DNA from: an uncultured Clostridia bacterium
Lineage (GTDB): Bacteria; Bacillota; Clostridia; Christensenellales; Borkfalkiaceae
Direction: 5' to 3'
Assembly: GCA_947625025.1 (NCBI GenBank)
Contig: CANQMQ010000002.1
Coordinates: 30,348 to 94,347, forward strand
DNA length: 64,000 nt
Part shown: positions 57,097-64,000 of the stretch, in pieces
Numbering within the stretch: position 1 is the stretch's first letter
Layout: each line of letters opens with the position of its first letter
Notes under the pieces: model-generated
What the model was told of the DNA's origin: nothing
What the model saw: the letters and a program-made list of their open reading frames with translations, nothing else
Database searches by the model: none
Translations under genes and position numbers: made by a program

Positions 57097-59055
57097 ATGA
57101 TGAAGTTTACCTTTCAAGAAAATGCCCTGCTCGCCCGCCGCGGGCATGAAACCATCCGCATCGAAGGTTGGGGAGAGGATGGCCTTCGGGTGCGGGCGAC
57201 CGTCTCCTCTCATTTCACGGGGGAAGCCCATGCCTTGGAGGAGGAAGTCACCTCGCATGCGGAGGCCGCCTATACGGAGGGCGGCGCCGTGATCCGGAGC
57301 GGCAAGCTCCGCTGTTTTGTCCATGAGAACGGTTGGATGGCGTTCTATGCGGGGGAGAAGTTGCTCTTAAAGGAGTATTACAGGGATTTCTCGGGCGCCA
57401 ACGAGCATAGCCCGAGCATGAAACTTGCGGCACGGGAATATACGCCCATGGGCGGCGATTATGCCCTCACCCTCCGCTTTGAGGCGGCCGAGGAGAAGAT
57501 CTTCGGCATGGGGCAGTATCAACAGCCCAACTTCGATTTGAAGGGGTGTGTCCTCGAGCTCGCCCAGCGCAATTCGCAGGTGAGCGTCCCCTTCTACCTC
57601 TCGAGCAGGGGCTATGGGTTCCTGTGGAACATGGAGGGCGTCGGGGAGGCCGTATTCGGAAACAACTTCACCCGCTTTACGGCGAAAAGTGCAGACGAAT
57701 TCGATTACTACATCACGGCGGGCGATACCCCGAAACAAATTTTGGAGCACTATACGGCGGCGGTCGGCCGTGCCCCCGCATTTCCAAACGACCTTTTGGG
57801 CTTGTGGCAGAGCAAGCTCCGCTACCGCACCGAGGAGGAGGTGCTCTCCGTTGCTCGTGAATACCACAGGCGGGGCATTCCGCTCGACGTCATTGTAATT
57901 GACTTCTTCCACTGGGTACGGCAGGGGGATTGGAGCTTCGATCCCGTATACTTCCCCCATCCCGAGGAGATGGCAAGGAAGCTCCATGCCCTCGGCACCA
58001 AGTGCATGGTCTCGGTATGGCCCACGGTGGATAGAAAGAGCGTAAACTTTGCACCCATGTCTGAGAATGGCATGCTCGTCCGCACCGAACGGGGGAGCAT
58101 GCAGTGCTTCGATTTTCAGGGGGATACCGTCATTTACGATGCCACAAATCCCGATGCACGGGAGTACCTCTTTGCAAGGCTCAAGGAAAATTACCTCGAG
58201 AAGGGGGTAGACCTCTTTTGGCTCGATGAGGCGGAGCCCGAGTATTCCGCCTACGATTTCGATCACTTCCGCTACTTCCGCGGGCCTGTCTTAAAGGTGG
58301 GCAACAGTTACCCCAAGTACCATGCAAAGGGCATCTTCGAACGCATGCAAAAGCCCACGGTGAGCCTCACCCGAAGCGCCTGGGTGGGCAGCCAGAAGTA
58401 TGCCGCCCTCGTGTGGTCGGGGGATATCCTCTCCAATTTCCAATCCCTGCGGGATCAGCTTGCCGCGGGGCTCAACATCGGCATCGCGGGCATCCCGTGG
58501 TGGACGACGGATACGGGCGGCTTCTTCGGAGACGTCACCGCTCCCAATTTTTCAGAACTGCTCATCCGTTGGTTTGAGCTTTCCACCTTCTCGCCCGTCC
58601 TCCGTTTGCATGGGGACAGGGGTCCGCACGATATCCCCAACCTCGCAGAGGGGGAGTGGGGCGGCGGCTTCTCGCCCACGGGCAGGCCCAATGAGCTGTG
58701 GAGCTACGGGGAGGAGGTGTATGCCATCCTCAAAAAATATGTGGAGATCCGCCTCTCCCTCAAAGGGTACTTGGAAGAAGTATTCCGTGAGGCGAGCGCA
58801 TGCGGCTATCCCGTGATGCGGCCCCTCTTTTTTGAGTTCCCCGAAGATGAGAGGGCGTGGGAGATCGGGGATGAATATATGCTCGGCGGGCGGTGCCTCG
58901 TGGCCCCCGTGCTCTATGAGGGCATGCGGGAGCGGGAAGTCTATCTCCCGCAGGGCAGTTGGAAGGAGTTCTTCACGGGGAAGGTATACGGCGGAGGGGT
59001 CGTGAAGATACAGGCTCCCCTCGATATCATTCCCGTTTTTTGGCGGGAGGGCTAA
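57097..59055 (+). CDS. GH31 alpha-glucosidase/alpha-xylosidase
   Basis: 652 residues; two adjacent ATG codons (57097 and 57100) are equally possible starts. No signal peptide, so cytosolic. N-terminal beta domain, then a TIM barrel: 'PLDVIVIDFFHW', nucleophile Asp in 'LFWLDEAEPE' (about 377), acid/base Asp in 'VWSGDI' (about 443), and 'FSPVLRLHGDRG'. Closest by motif to alpha-xylosidases (xyloglucan or isoprimeverose) but alpha-glucosidase is possible. No transporter is adjacent. Confidence 0.88.
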   Translation: MMKFTFQENALLARRGHETIRIEGWGEDGLRVRATVSSHFTGEAHALEEEVTSHAEAAYTEGGAVIRSGKLRCFVHENGWMAFYAGEKLLLKEYYRDFSGANEHSPSMKLAAREYTPMGGDYALTLRFEAAEEKIFGMGQYQQPNFDLKGCVLELAQRNSQVSVPFYLSSRGYGFLWNMEGVGEAVFGNNFTRFTAKSADEFDYYITAGDTPKQILEHYTAAVGRAPAFPNDLLGLWQSKLRYRTEEEVLSVAREYHRRGIPLDVIVIDFFHWVRQGDWSFDPVYFPHPEEMARKLHALGTKCMVSVWPTVDRKSVNFAPMSENGMLVRTERGSMQCFDFQGDTVIYDATNPDAREYLFARLKENYLEKGVDLFWLDEAEPEYSAYDFDHFRYFRGPVLKVGNSYPKYHAKGIFERMQKPTVSLTRSAWVGSQKYAALVWSGDILSNFQSLRDQLAAGLNIGIAGIPWWTTDTGGFFGDVTAPNFSELLIRWFELSTFSPVLRLHGDRGPHDIPNLAEGEWGGGFSPTGRPNELWSYGEEVYAILKKYVEIRLSLKGYLEEVFREASACGYPVMRPLFFEFPEDERAWEIGDEYMLGGRCLVAPVLYEGMREREVYLPQGSWKEFFTGKVYGGGVVKIQAPLDIIPVFWREG

Positions 59056-59061
59056 AAGAAT

Positions 59062-59090
59062 TTGACAAATCCCGCCGTATCCGTTAAGAT
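59062..59090 (+). promoter_or_regulatory. Promoter of the second ABC exporter pair
   Basis: TTGACA (59062-59067), 17-bp spacer, TAAGAT (59085-59090). ATG 59098 is 7 bases beyond: leaderless. Confidence 0.8.
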
Positions 59091-59097
59091 AGTAGAT

Positions 59098-60945
59098 ATG
59101 AAGGGACAAACGGCAACCAAAATGCGCCCGTACACGCGGGCGGGCATGCTCCGCTTCTTTTTGAAGGGGAGCCTTTCGCTGTTTGCGGCGAGCATCGTCT
59201 GCAACCTCTTCAGCGTGCTGTTTACGGCGGCCGTGCCGCAAATCGTCTCCTTTACCGTGGATAGCGTCATCGGAAACGAACCCGTCTCCGATGCCCTTGC
59301 GCCCCTCGTCGACCTCTTCGGAGGAATTGGGTACCTCAAAGGGCACCTCGGCGCCATTGCCGCCGCCGCCCTCCTGTGCGCCGCCCTCATCGGGCTCTTC
59401 CAATACTTGCAGGCATACTTCAACGCTCGTGCCAACCAAACGCTCGCGGAGCGCATGCGCAACACCGTCTTTTCGCACGTCCTGCGCCTGCCCCTCGCCT
59501 GGCACCGCGCAAGCCGCACGGGGGACGTCATTCAGCGGTGCACTTCGGATGCGGATACCATCTCTAACTTCATCTCGGGGCAACTCGTTACCCTCGTCCG
59601 CGTCCTCATTTTGACCACCCTCTCGCTCACCCTGATGTTCCTCATGAACGTTCCGCTCGGGGCAATCGCCGCCGCCTTCGTCCCCGTACTCCTCCTCTAC
59701 TCGCTCATCTTCTACAAGCGGATGGGCAAGCACTTTTTGGAGTGCGATGAGAACGAGGCCCTGCTCTCCGCCTATGCGCAGGAGAACTTCTCGGGGGTAC
59801 GCGTGGTGCGCGCCTTCGGCAGGGAACGCAGCGAGCGGGATAAATTCGAGCGGCAGAACACCTATTACACGGGGCTGTGGGTGAGGACGCTCCGCTACCT
59901 CAATCTCTTCTGGATCTCGAGCGACCTCCTCCTCACCCTCCAACTCATGACAATTATCGCGGTGGGCACGGTATTCTGCGTACAGGGCAACCTCACCGCA
60001 GGGCAGCTCCTCGCCTTCGTCTCCTACAACACCCTCCTCATGGACCCCGTGCGCCAGCTCGGAAGAATCATCTCCAACCTCTCCAAGGCGGGCGTCTCCA
60101 TAGACCGCCTCGCAGAGCTCATGAATGTAGAGGAGGAAGAGGAGGGCGCCTTCGAGCCCCTGAAGGGAGACATCGTCTTTGACGGGGTACGGTTCTCGTA
60201 TGGGGACCGTGAAGTGCTCAAGGGCGTAAGTTTTCGGGTGCCCGAGGGGACGACGCTCGGCATCATCGGGGGCACGGGGAGCGGAAAATCCACCCTCGCC
60301 GCCCTTCTCGACGGGCTGTACCCCTTGGACGGGGGAGATATCACCATCGGGGGCAGGAGCATAAAAGAGCTCTCTCCCGCCACCGTTCGGGGCAATGTGG
60401 GGCTCATTTTGCAGGAGGGGCACCTCTTCTCGAGGACGGTAGGGGAGAACATCGCCATCGCCACCCATGGGGCAGGGCAGGATGAGATCGAGCGGTACGC
60501 CAAGATCGCCTGTGTCCATGAGAACGTCATGGGCTTTGCGCGGGGATACGATACCGTTGTGGGAGAGCGGGGCGTCACCCTCTCCGGGGGGCAGAAACAG
60601 CGGGTCGCCATCGCCCGCACCCTCCTGCGTAAGACGCCCTATTTGATTTTCGACGATTCGCTCTCCGCGGTAGATAGCGATACCGATGTGATGATCCGAA
60701 ATAACCTCAGGCGGGAATGTGCGGGGAGCACCGTGATCGTGATTTCCCACCGCATCTCCACCGTGATGGATGCGGAGAACATTCTCGTGCTCGAAGATGG
60801 GAATATCAAGGAGCAGGGGACGCATGAGGAACTTTTGAAGTTGGGCGGCACCTACCGCCGCCTCTTCGAAATGCAGACGGAGCCGCCCGAAGCGGAACCC
60901 GAGGCCGCAGCCTTAAAGGAAGGGGAGGTGCAAGATGAGCAGTAA
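59098..60945 (+). CDS. ABC exporter half-transporter, degenerate-site subunit (second pair)
   Basis: 615 residues from ATG 59098; an upstream in-frame TTG lies in the -35 box. Six transmembrane helices then a nucleotide-binding domain: Walker A GGTGSGKS (about 390), LSGGQKQR (about 494), and Walker B 'YLIFDDSLSAVD' with Asp for the catalytic Glu. The C-terminal 20 residues are acidic. The asymmetry is the same as in the pair at 10716-14311, but sequence identity is low, so the two are not recent copies. It overlaps the partner by 11 bases. Confidence 0.9.
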   Translation: MKGQTATKMRPYTRAGMLRFFLKGSLSLFAASIVCNLFSVLFTAAVPQIVSFTVDSVIGNEPVSDALAPLVDLFGGIGYLKGHLGAIAAAALLCAALIGLFQYLQAYFNARANQTLAERMRNTVFSHVLRLPLAWHRASRTGDVIQRCTSDADTISNFISGQLVTLVRVLILTTLSLTLMFLMNVPLGAIAAAFVPVLLLYSLIFYKRMGKHFLECDENEALLSAYAQENFSGVRVVRAFGRERSERDKFERQNTYYTGLWVRTLRYLNLFWISSDLLLTLQLMTIIAVGTVFCVQGNLTAGQLLAFVSYNTLLMDPVRQLGRIISNLSKAGVSIDRLAELMNVEEEEEGAFEPLKGDIVFDGVRFSYGDREVLKGVSFRVPEGTTLGIIGGTGSGKSTLAALLDGLYPLDGGDITIGGRSIKELSPATVRGNVGLILQEGHLFSRTVGENIAIATHGAGQDEIERYAKIACVHENVMGFARGYDTVVGERGVTLSGGQKQRVAIARTLLRKTPYLIFDDSLSAVDSDTDVMIRNNLRRECAGSTVIVISHRISTVMDAENILVLEDGNIKEQGTHEELLKLGGTYRRLFEMQTEPPEAEPEAAALKEGEVQDEQ

Positions 60946-62728
60946 ACTTCGCTTCTTCGGGCTCGGCAAGCTCCGCCCCTTCTTAAAGCCCTATCTCCTG
61001 CAATTCATTTGGATGGCGGGCTGTGCGATCATGGTGGGGGTATTCAGCATGATCTTGCCCCTCTTCCAGAAGTACGCCATCGATACCTTCATCGCAGGGC
61101 AGACGCTTACGGGGTTCGTTTGGTTCCTCGTCGCCTACTTCGTATGCGCCCTCCTCCTTGCGGCCGTGGACTTCGCCGCTTGCTTCACCTGCGGGCGGCT
61201 CGAGATGTATGTGCTGCGGGATATGCGGCGGGTCTCCTTCAACCACCTGCAGACGCTCTCCGTCGCCTACTACAGCGTCAACGGGGTGGGCAGGATCCAT
61301 GCCCGCGTCATGAGCGATACGAGCGCGGTCTCCTCCGTCGTCTCGTGGACGTTCTACCAGGGCGTCTGGAACGCCGCCTACGCCATCGGGGCGGTCATTG
61401 TGATGTTCATCCTAAACCCCATCCTCGCCCTCGTCGCGATCGCCGTAGTGCCCGTCGTGGGGCTCGTTTCGATGTGGTTCTCCCGCCGTCTCACGGGGGT
61501 AAACCGCCGCGTCCGCCAACTCAATTCCGAAATTACGGGGGCGTTCAACGAGGGAATTGCGGGGGCGGAGACCGCCAAGACGCTCTCCGCCATCGGGGAG
61601 CTCGACCGCAGTTTCTACGAAGGCACCCATGAGATGAAGAGATGGGCAACGCGGCAGGGGAGTTACCGCGCCCTCTTCTCGGCCGTCATTTCCTTCGCCG
61701 CCTATGCCGCCCTCGCCCTCGTCCTGTGGTATGGCGGCATCGCCACTGCACAAGATCTCCGCCTCCTCGGCACCCTCTCGGTATTCATGACGTATGCGCA
61801 GGGGGTGATGGGGCTGGTGCAGTGGTCGGTGGAGGCCATCTCCGATCTGATTGCCGTCAAGGTAAACATCGAGCGCTTCTGCGACCTGATGGGCACGGAG
61901 AGCGATGTGAAGGATACGCCCGAAGTCGTGGCCCGCTACGGAGATAGCTTCCATGAAAAGCGGGAGAATTGGGAGAAGCTCGAGGGGCACATTTGCTTTG
62001 AGGATGTCACCTTCCGCTACCCCGATGGGGAGGAGTACGTCTTGGAGCACTTCAACCTCGATGTCCCCGCGGGCACCACCGTCGCCCTCGTCGGGGAGAC
62101 GGGTGCGGGCAAATCCACCCTCGTCAACCTCGTATGCCGCTTCTATGAACCCACCGAGGGGCGGCTCCTCATCGATGGAAAGGATGCCCGCCTGCGCAGC
62201 GTGCAGTGGCTGCACAGCAACATCGGGTACGTCCTGCAGACGCCGCACCTCTTCTCGGGCACCGTGCGCGAAAACCTCGCCTTCGGCAAGGAGGATGCCA
62301 CGGATACGGAGCTGTACGAGGCCCTCAAAAAGGCCAATGCGGAGGGCATCGTGCGGCGGCTCGGGGGGCTCGATGCCCCCTTGGGTGAGGACGGAAGTAC
62401 GCTCTCGGCAGGGGAGAAACAGCTCCTCTCCCTCGCCCGCGCCATCCTCCGCGACCCCGCCATCTTCATCTTAGATGAGGCCACCTCTTCGGTAGACAGC
62501 GAGACCGAGCTCGCCGTACAGAGCGCCATCGAGCGGTTGATGGAGGGCAGAACGAGCTTCATCGTCGCCCACCGCCTCTCCACCATACGGAGCGCCGACG
62601 TCATCCTCGTCGTCGAGGACGGGAAGATCGTGGAGCGGGGCACCCACCGCGAGCTCTTTGAAAAGCACGGCGTCTACCGTAACCTCTATGAAAAACAGTT
62701 CCGTGAGGAGCAGGTCGATAAATTTTAG
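60935..62728 (+). CDS. ABC exporter half-transporter, catalytic-site subunit (second pair)
   Basis: 597 residues. Six transmembrane helices, Walker A GETGAGKST (about 387), signature altered to LSAGEKQL (about 489), Walker B 'IFILDEATSSVD' with Glu, and H-loop 'IVAHRLST'. SD GGGGAGG precedes the start. It completes a heterodimer with one active site. A NUDIX gene follows at 62765. Confidence 0.92.
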   Translation: MSSKLRFFGLGKLRPFLKPYLLQFIWMAGCAIMVGVFSMILPLFQKYAIDTFIAGQTLTGFVWFLVAYFVCALLLAAVDFAACFTCGRLEMYVLRDMRRVSFNHLQTLSVAYYSVNGVGRIHARVMSDTSAVSSVVSWTFYQGVWNAAYAIGAVIVMFILNPILALVAIAVVPVVGLVSMWFSRRLTGVNRRVRQLNSEITGAFNEGIAGAETAKTLSAIGELDRSFYEGTHEMKRWATRQGSYRALFSAVISFAAYAALALVLWYGGIATAQDLRLLGTLSVFMTYAQGVMGLVQWSVEAISDLIAVKVNIERFCDLMGTESDVKDTPEVVARYGDSFHEKRENWEKLEGHICFEDVTFRYPDGEEYVLEHFNLDVPAGTTVALVGETGAGKSTLVNLVCRFYEPTEGRLLIDGKDARLRSVQWLHSNIGYVLQTPHLFSGTVRENLAFGKEDATDTELYEALKKANAEGIVRRLGGLDAPLGEDGSTLSAGEKQLLSLARAILRDPAIFILDEATSSVDSETELAVQSAIERLMEGRTSFIVAHRLSTIRSADVILVVEDGKIVERGTHRELFEKHGVYRNLYEKQFREEQVDKF

Positions 62729-62764
62729 GGGTACCATGTCTGAGGTTGCCCCGAAGGAATGCAT

Positions 62765-63265
62765 ATGGAAGTCTGGGATATCTACACAAGGGACCGCGTC
62801 AGGACGGGGAGAACCTGCCTCCGCGGGGAGCCCCGTAAAGAGGGGGAGTATCACCTCGCCGTCCATGTTTGGATCCAAAATAGTGAGGGGAAGTTCCTCA
62901 TCTCCCGCCGTTCGGGAAACAAGAAGAAGTTCCCGCACATGTATGAATGCGTGGGCGGCGCCGTCGTCGCGGGCGAAGATAGCCTCGAAGGGGCACTTCG
63001 GGAGAGCTTCGAGGAGGTGGGTGTCCGCCTCGACCCGGGAATGGGCAAGGTGGTGTTCAGCAGGGTGCGGGATACGGAGGGCGGCCGTGCCTTCTATGAT
63101 ATCCTCGATGTCTACCTGTTCCGCTACGATGGCGAGCCCGACCTCGCCTCTGCCACCACGCAGGAAGTGGAGAGCGTGAGCTGGCGTACGCGGGAGGAGA
63201 TCAGGGAGCTCTTCGAGAAGGGGGAGTTCGTGCCCACCCTCGCGTATTTCTTCGAGAAGCTGTGA
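62765..63265 (+). CDS. NUDIX hydrolase
   Basis: 166 residues from ATG 62765 (SD GAAGGA); an ATG two codons earlier (62759) overlaps the SD. The NUDIX box spans 'GGAVVAGEDSLEGALRESFE' and 'EVGV' and is complete, though a Ser replaces the usual aliphatic residue after RE. The N-terminus 'EVWDIYTRDRVRTGR' is typical of the IPP-isomerase-like/YfcD group. Substrate unknown. Confidence 0.88.
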   Translation: MEVWDIYTRDRVRTGRTCLRGEPRKEGEYHLAVHVWIQNSEGKFLISRRSGNKKKFPHMYECVGGAVVAGEDSLEGALRESFEEVGVRLDPGMGKVVFSRVRDTEGGRAFYDILDVYLFRYDGEPDLASATTQEVESVSWRTREEIRELFEKGEFVPTLAYFFEKL

Positions 63266-63344
63266 ACTCGTTTCGGTAACCGTAACCCAAAATTTTCTTG
63301 AAGAACAAACCTGAATTTTCCTTTGGGAAAGGCCCTTCATTTTG

Positions 63345-63373
63345 TTGCTATTTGGGCGGCGGCATGCTATAAT
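63345..63373 (+). promoter_or_regulatory. Promoter of the 6S-like RNA
   Basis: TTGCTA (63345-63350), 17-bp spacer, TATAAT (63368-63373); start near 63380. Confidence 0.8.
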
Positions 63374-63379
63374 AAGAAT

Positions 63380-63563
63380 GACACCTGCGGTGTACGGGGT
63401 TCGGGAAAATCGTAATCCACAGAGTATTTTCGGGAGTGAATGTCGGCAGGGCTATGCGAGGTCTGTTATGGCAACGGAAAGTCTGACGCTGTGCCGCTTT
63501 GCACCCACCTGCGAGAAGCGGGTTAACCCTTTTCCGAAACGCGGCACAGGCGGATGTCTTTTT
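63380..63563 (+). ncRNA. ssrS: Probable 6S RNA
   Basis: About 184 bases from promoter to T-run, the usual 6S size. The two ends form a long, interrupted helix (GACA with TGTC, TGT with ACA, TTCGG with CCGAA, AAAA with TTTT). Inside is a large asymmetric bubble, then an apical arm (GTG/CAC, CGGCA/TGCCG). A long irregular rod with a central bubble is the 6S fold that mimics an open promoter. There is no ORF with an SD. The family is inferred from size and shape only. Confidence 0.5.
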
Positions 63564-63599
63564 TTGTGAAAATTTTTGCGAATTGTACCCCGAAAAAGG

Positions 63600-63628
63600 T
63601 TGCAAGATTTGTGCGGGTATGGTATACT
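63600..63628 (+). promoter_or_regulatory. Promoter of the tRNA-Glu region
   Basis: TTGCAA (63600-63605), 17-bp spacer, TATACT (63623-63628); start near 63635. Confidence 0.85.
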
Positions 63629-63649
63629 TACAATTGCTTTGAATAAGAC

Positions 63650-63706
63650 GGCCTTGTGGTCAAGCGGTTAAGACGGCGCCCTCTCACGGCGCAATCCCGG
63701 GTTCGA
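63650..63706 (+). pseudogene. tRNA-Glu (CUC) truncated in the T-loop
   Basis: Identical to the intact tRNA-Glu downstream for its first 57 bases (acceptor 5' strand, D arm, anticodon arm, T-stem 5' strand and TTCGA). It then diverges into unrelated sequence with three small hairpins before the next tRNA. It has no acceptor 3' strand or CCA. It lies directly behind the promoter, so it should be transcribed with the intact copy. Confidence 0.8.
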
Positions 63707-63805
63707 ACGACCGAGGCTTCTGTTATTTCTAAGGTCGGCACAAGCGCGTAGCGCGAAGTATTCCCGGCAACGGGAAGCGAACCAAAGCAGAGCAATTGAA
63801 TCTAC

Positions 63806-63880
63806 GGCCTTGTGGTCAAGCGGTTAAGACGGCGCCCTCTCACGGCGCAATCCCGGGTTCGATTCCCGGCAAGGTCACCA
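63806..63880 (+). tRNA. tRNA-Glu (anticodon CUC)
   Basis: 75 bases including encoded CCA. Acceptor GGCCTTG/CAAGGTC (one G-U), anticodon stem GCGCC/GGCGC with loop CTCTCAC, T arm CCGGG-TTCGATT-CCCGG, discriminator A. The CUC anticodon reads GAG, the preferred Glu codon type in this GC-rich genome. Confidence 0.96.
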
Positions 63881-63885
63881 CTCTC

Positions 63886-63929
63886 AACCTAAATCGAACA
63901 CTTTACAAAGTGACGGTTTAGGTTTTTTT
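63886..63929 (+). terminator. Terminator after tRNA-Glu
   Basis: AACCTAAA (63886-63893) pairs with TTTAGGTT (63917-63924), with an inner CACTTT/AAAGTG hairpin, then seven Ts. Beyond it only a TTGACA near the window end is seen. Confidence 0.8.
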
Positions 63930-64000
63930 CTTTGCTCGAAATCGGAAAAGCGGCGGTTTATGCCGCGAAAGGCTCTTGACATGAGAAAGACGTGCGGTAG

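Noticed and set aside
58552..60825. 757-codon minus-strand open frame
   Set aside because: Antisense to the GH31 and ABC genes; no SD, no homology, His/Glu/Gly-rich shadow composition.
63650..63805. Intron-containing tRNA-Glu
   Set aside because: Bacterial tRNA introns sit in the anticodon loop, and the bases after the break do not restore the acceptor stem. The later TTCCCGGCAA is half of its own hairpin with CGGGAA.
1..64000. CRISPR array or rRNA genes
   Set aside because: No regularly spaced direct repeats and no rRNA signature seen on either strand.

Overview
The window looks like chromosomal DNA from a spore-forming, anaerobic Firmicute of class Clostridia, probably an uncultured gut or faecal lineage. 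The evidence is the dprA-topA-trmFO-hslV-hslU block, an uninterrupted sigma-K gene, HPr kinase, MutS2, the yceD-rpmF pair, a type III glutamine synthetase, pta-ackA acetate production, a rubredoxin-flavin reductase fusion and a large SRP RNA with an Alu domain. Base composition is GC-rich (about 60% by eye). I cannot place the order or genus from sequence alone.

Layout. 1-6300: DNA uptake and topology (dprA, topA), tRNA methylation (trmFO) and the HslVU protease. 6313-9460: an FtsK-like protein with a wrecked ATPase site, hisS and thioredoxin. 9470-10605: SRP RNA on the minus strand, then two tandem, promoter-driven, highly structured RNA modules, each ending at a ribosome binding site, and a small CxxC protein. 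10677-15191: a heterodimeric ABC exporter and an Mrp/NBP35 Fe-S carrier. 15278-18952: a membrane-anchored DUF1508 protein facing two flavoproteins. 19207-24553: a GH43 lipoprotein, glutamine synthetase III and a lone tyrosine recombinase. 24565-28335: a phosphatase, dut, trmB, an iron alcohol dehydrogenase and sigK. 28336-30000: an intergenic repeat patch, an XRE regulator facing a PH-domain protein, and a small convergent locus that looks like a type I toxin-antitoxin system. 30011-38473: pyk, RNase P RNA, a flippase-like membrane protein, tmcAL, pta-ackA, yceD-rpmF and the rubredoxin fusion. 38656-41944: copper homeostasis (csoR, a copA-copZ fusion) and an ArsR regulator. 42019-45982: a very large InlB-repeat lipoprotein. 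46095-54898: a tightly overlapped run uvrC-HAD-hprK-U32-mutS2-deacetylase. 54911-63265: an M16 peptidase, a base-excision glycosylase, acpP, a GH31 glycosidase, a second heterodimeric ABC exporter and a NUDIX hydrolase. 63345-64000: a probable 6S RNA, a truncated tRNA-Glu with a hairpin-rich tail, and an intact tRNA-Glu.

Two features run through the window. First, many promoters are near-consensus with an exact 17-bp spacer, and at nine genes the -10 box sits only 6-14 bases before the start codon, so those messages should be leaderless or nearly so. Second, four stable-RNA-type transcripts share one promoter form, TTGCAA-N17-TATACT. The most promising undescribed element is the tandem RNA pair at 9844-10297: every helix is kept by different base pairs in the two copies, and a predicted pseudoknot sits directly beside the Shine-Dalgarno site.
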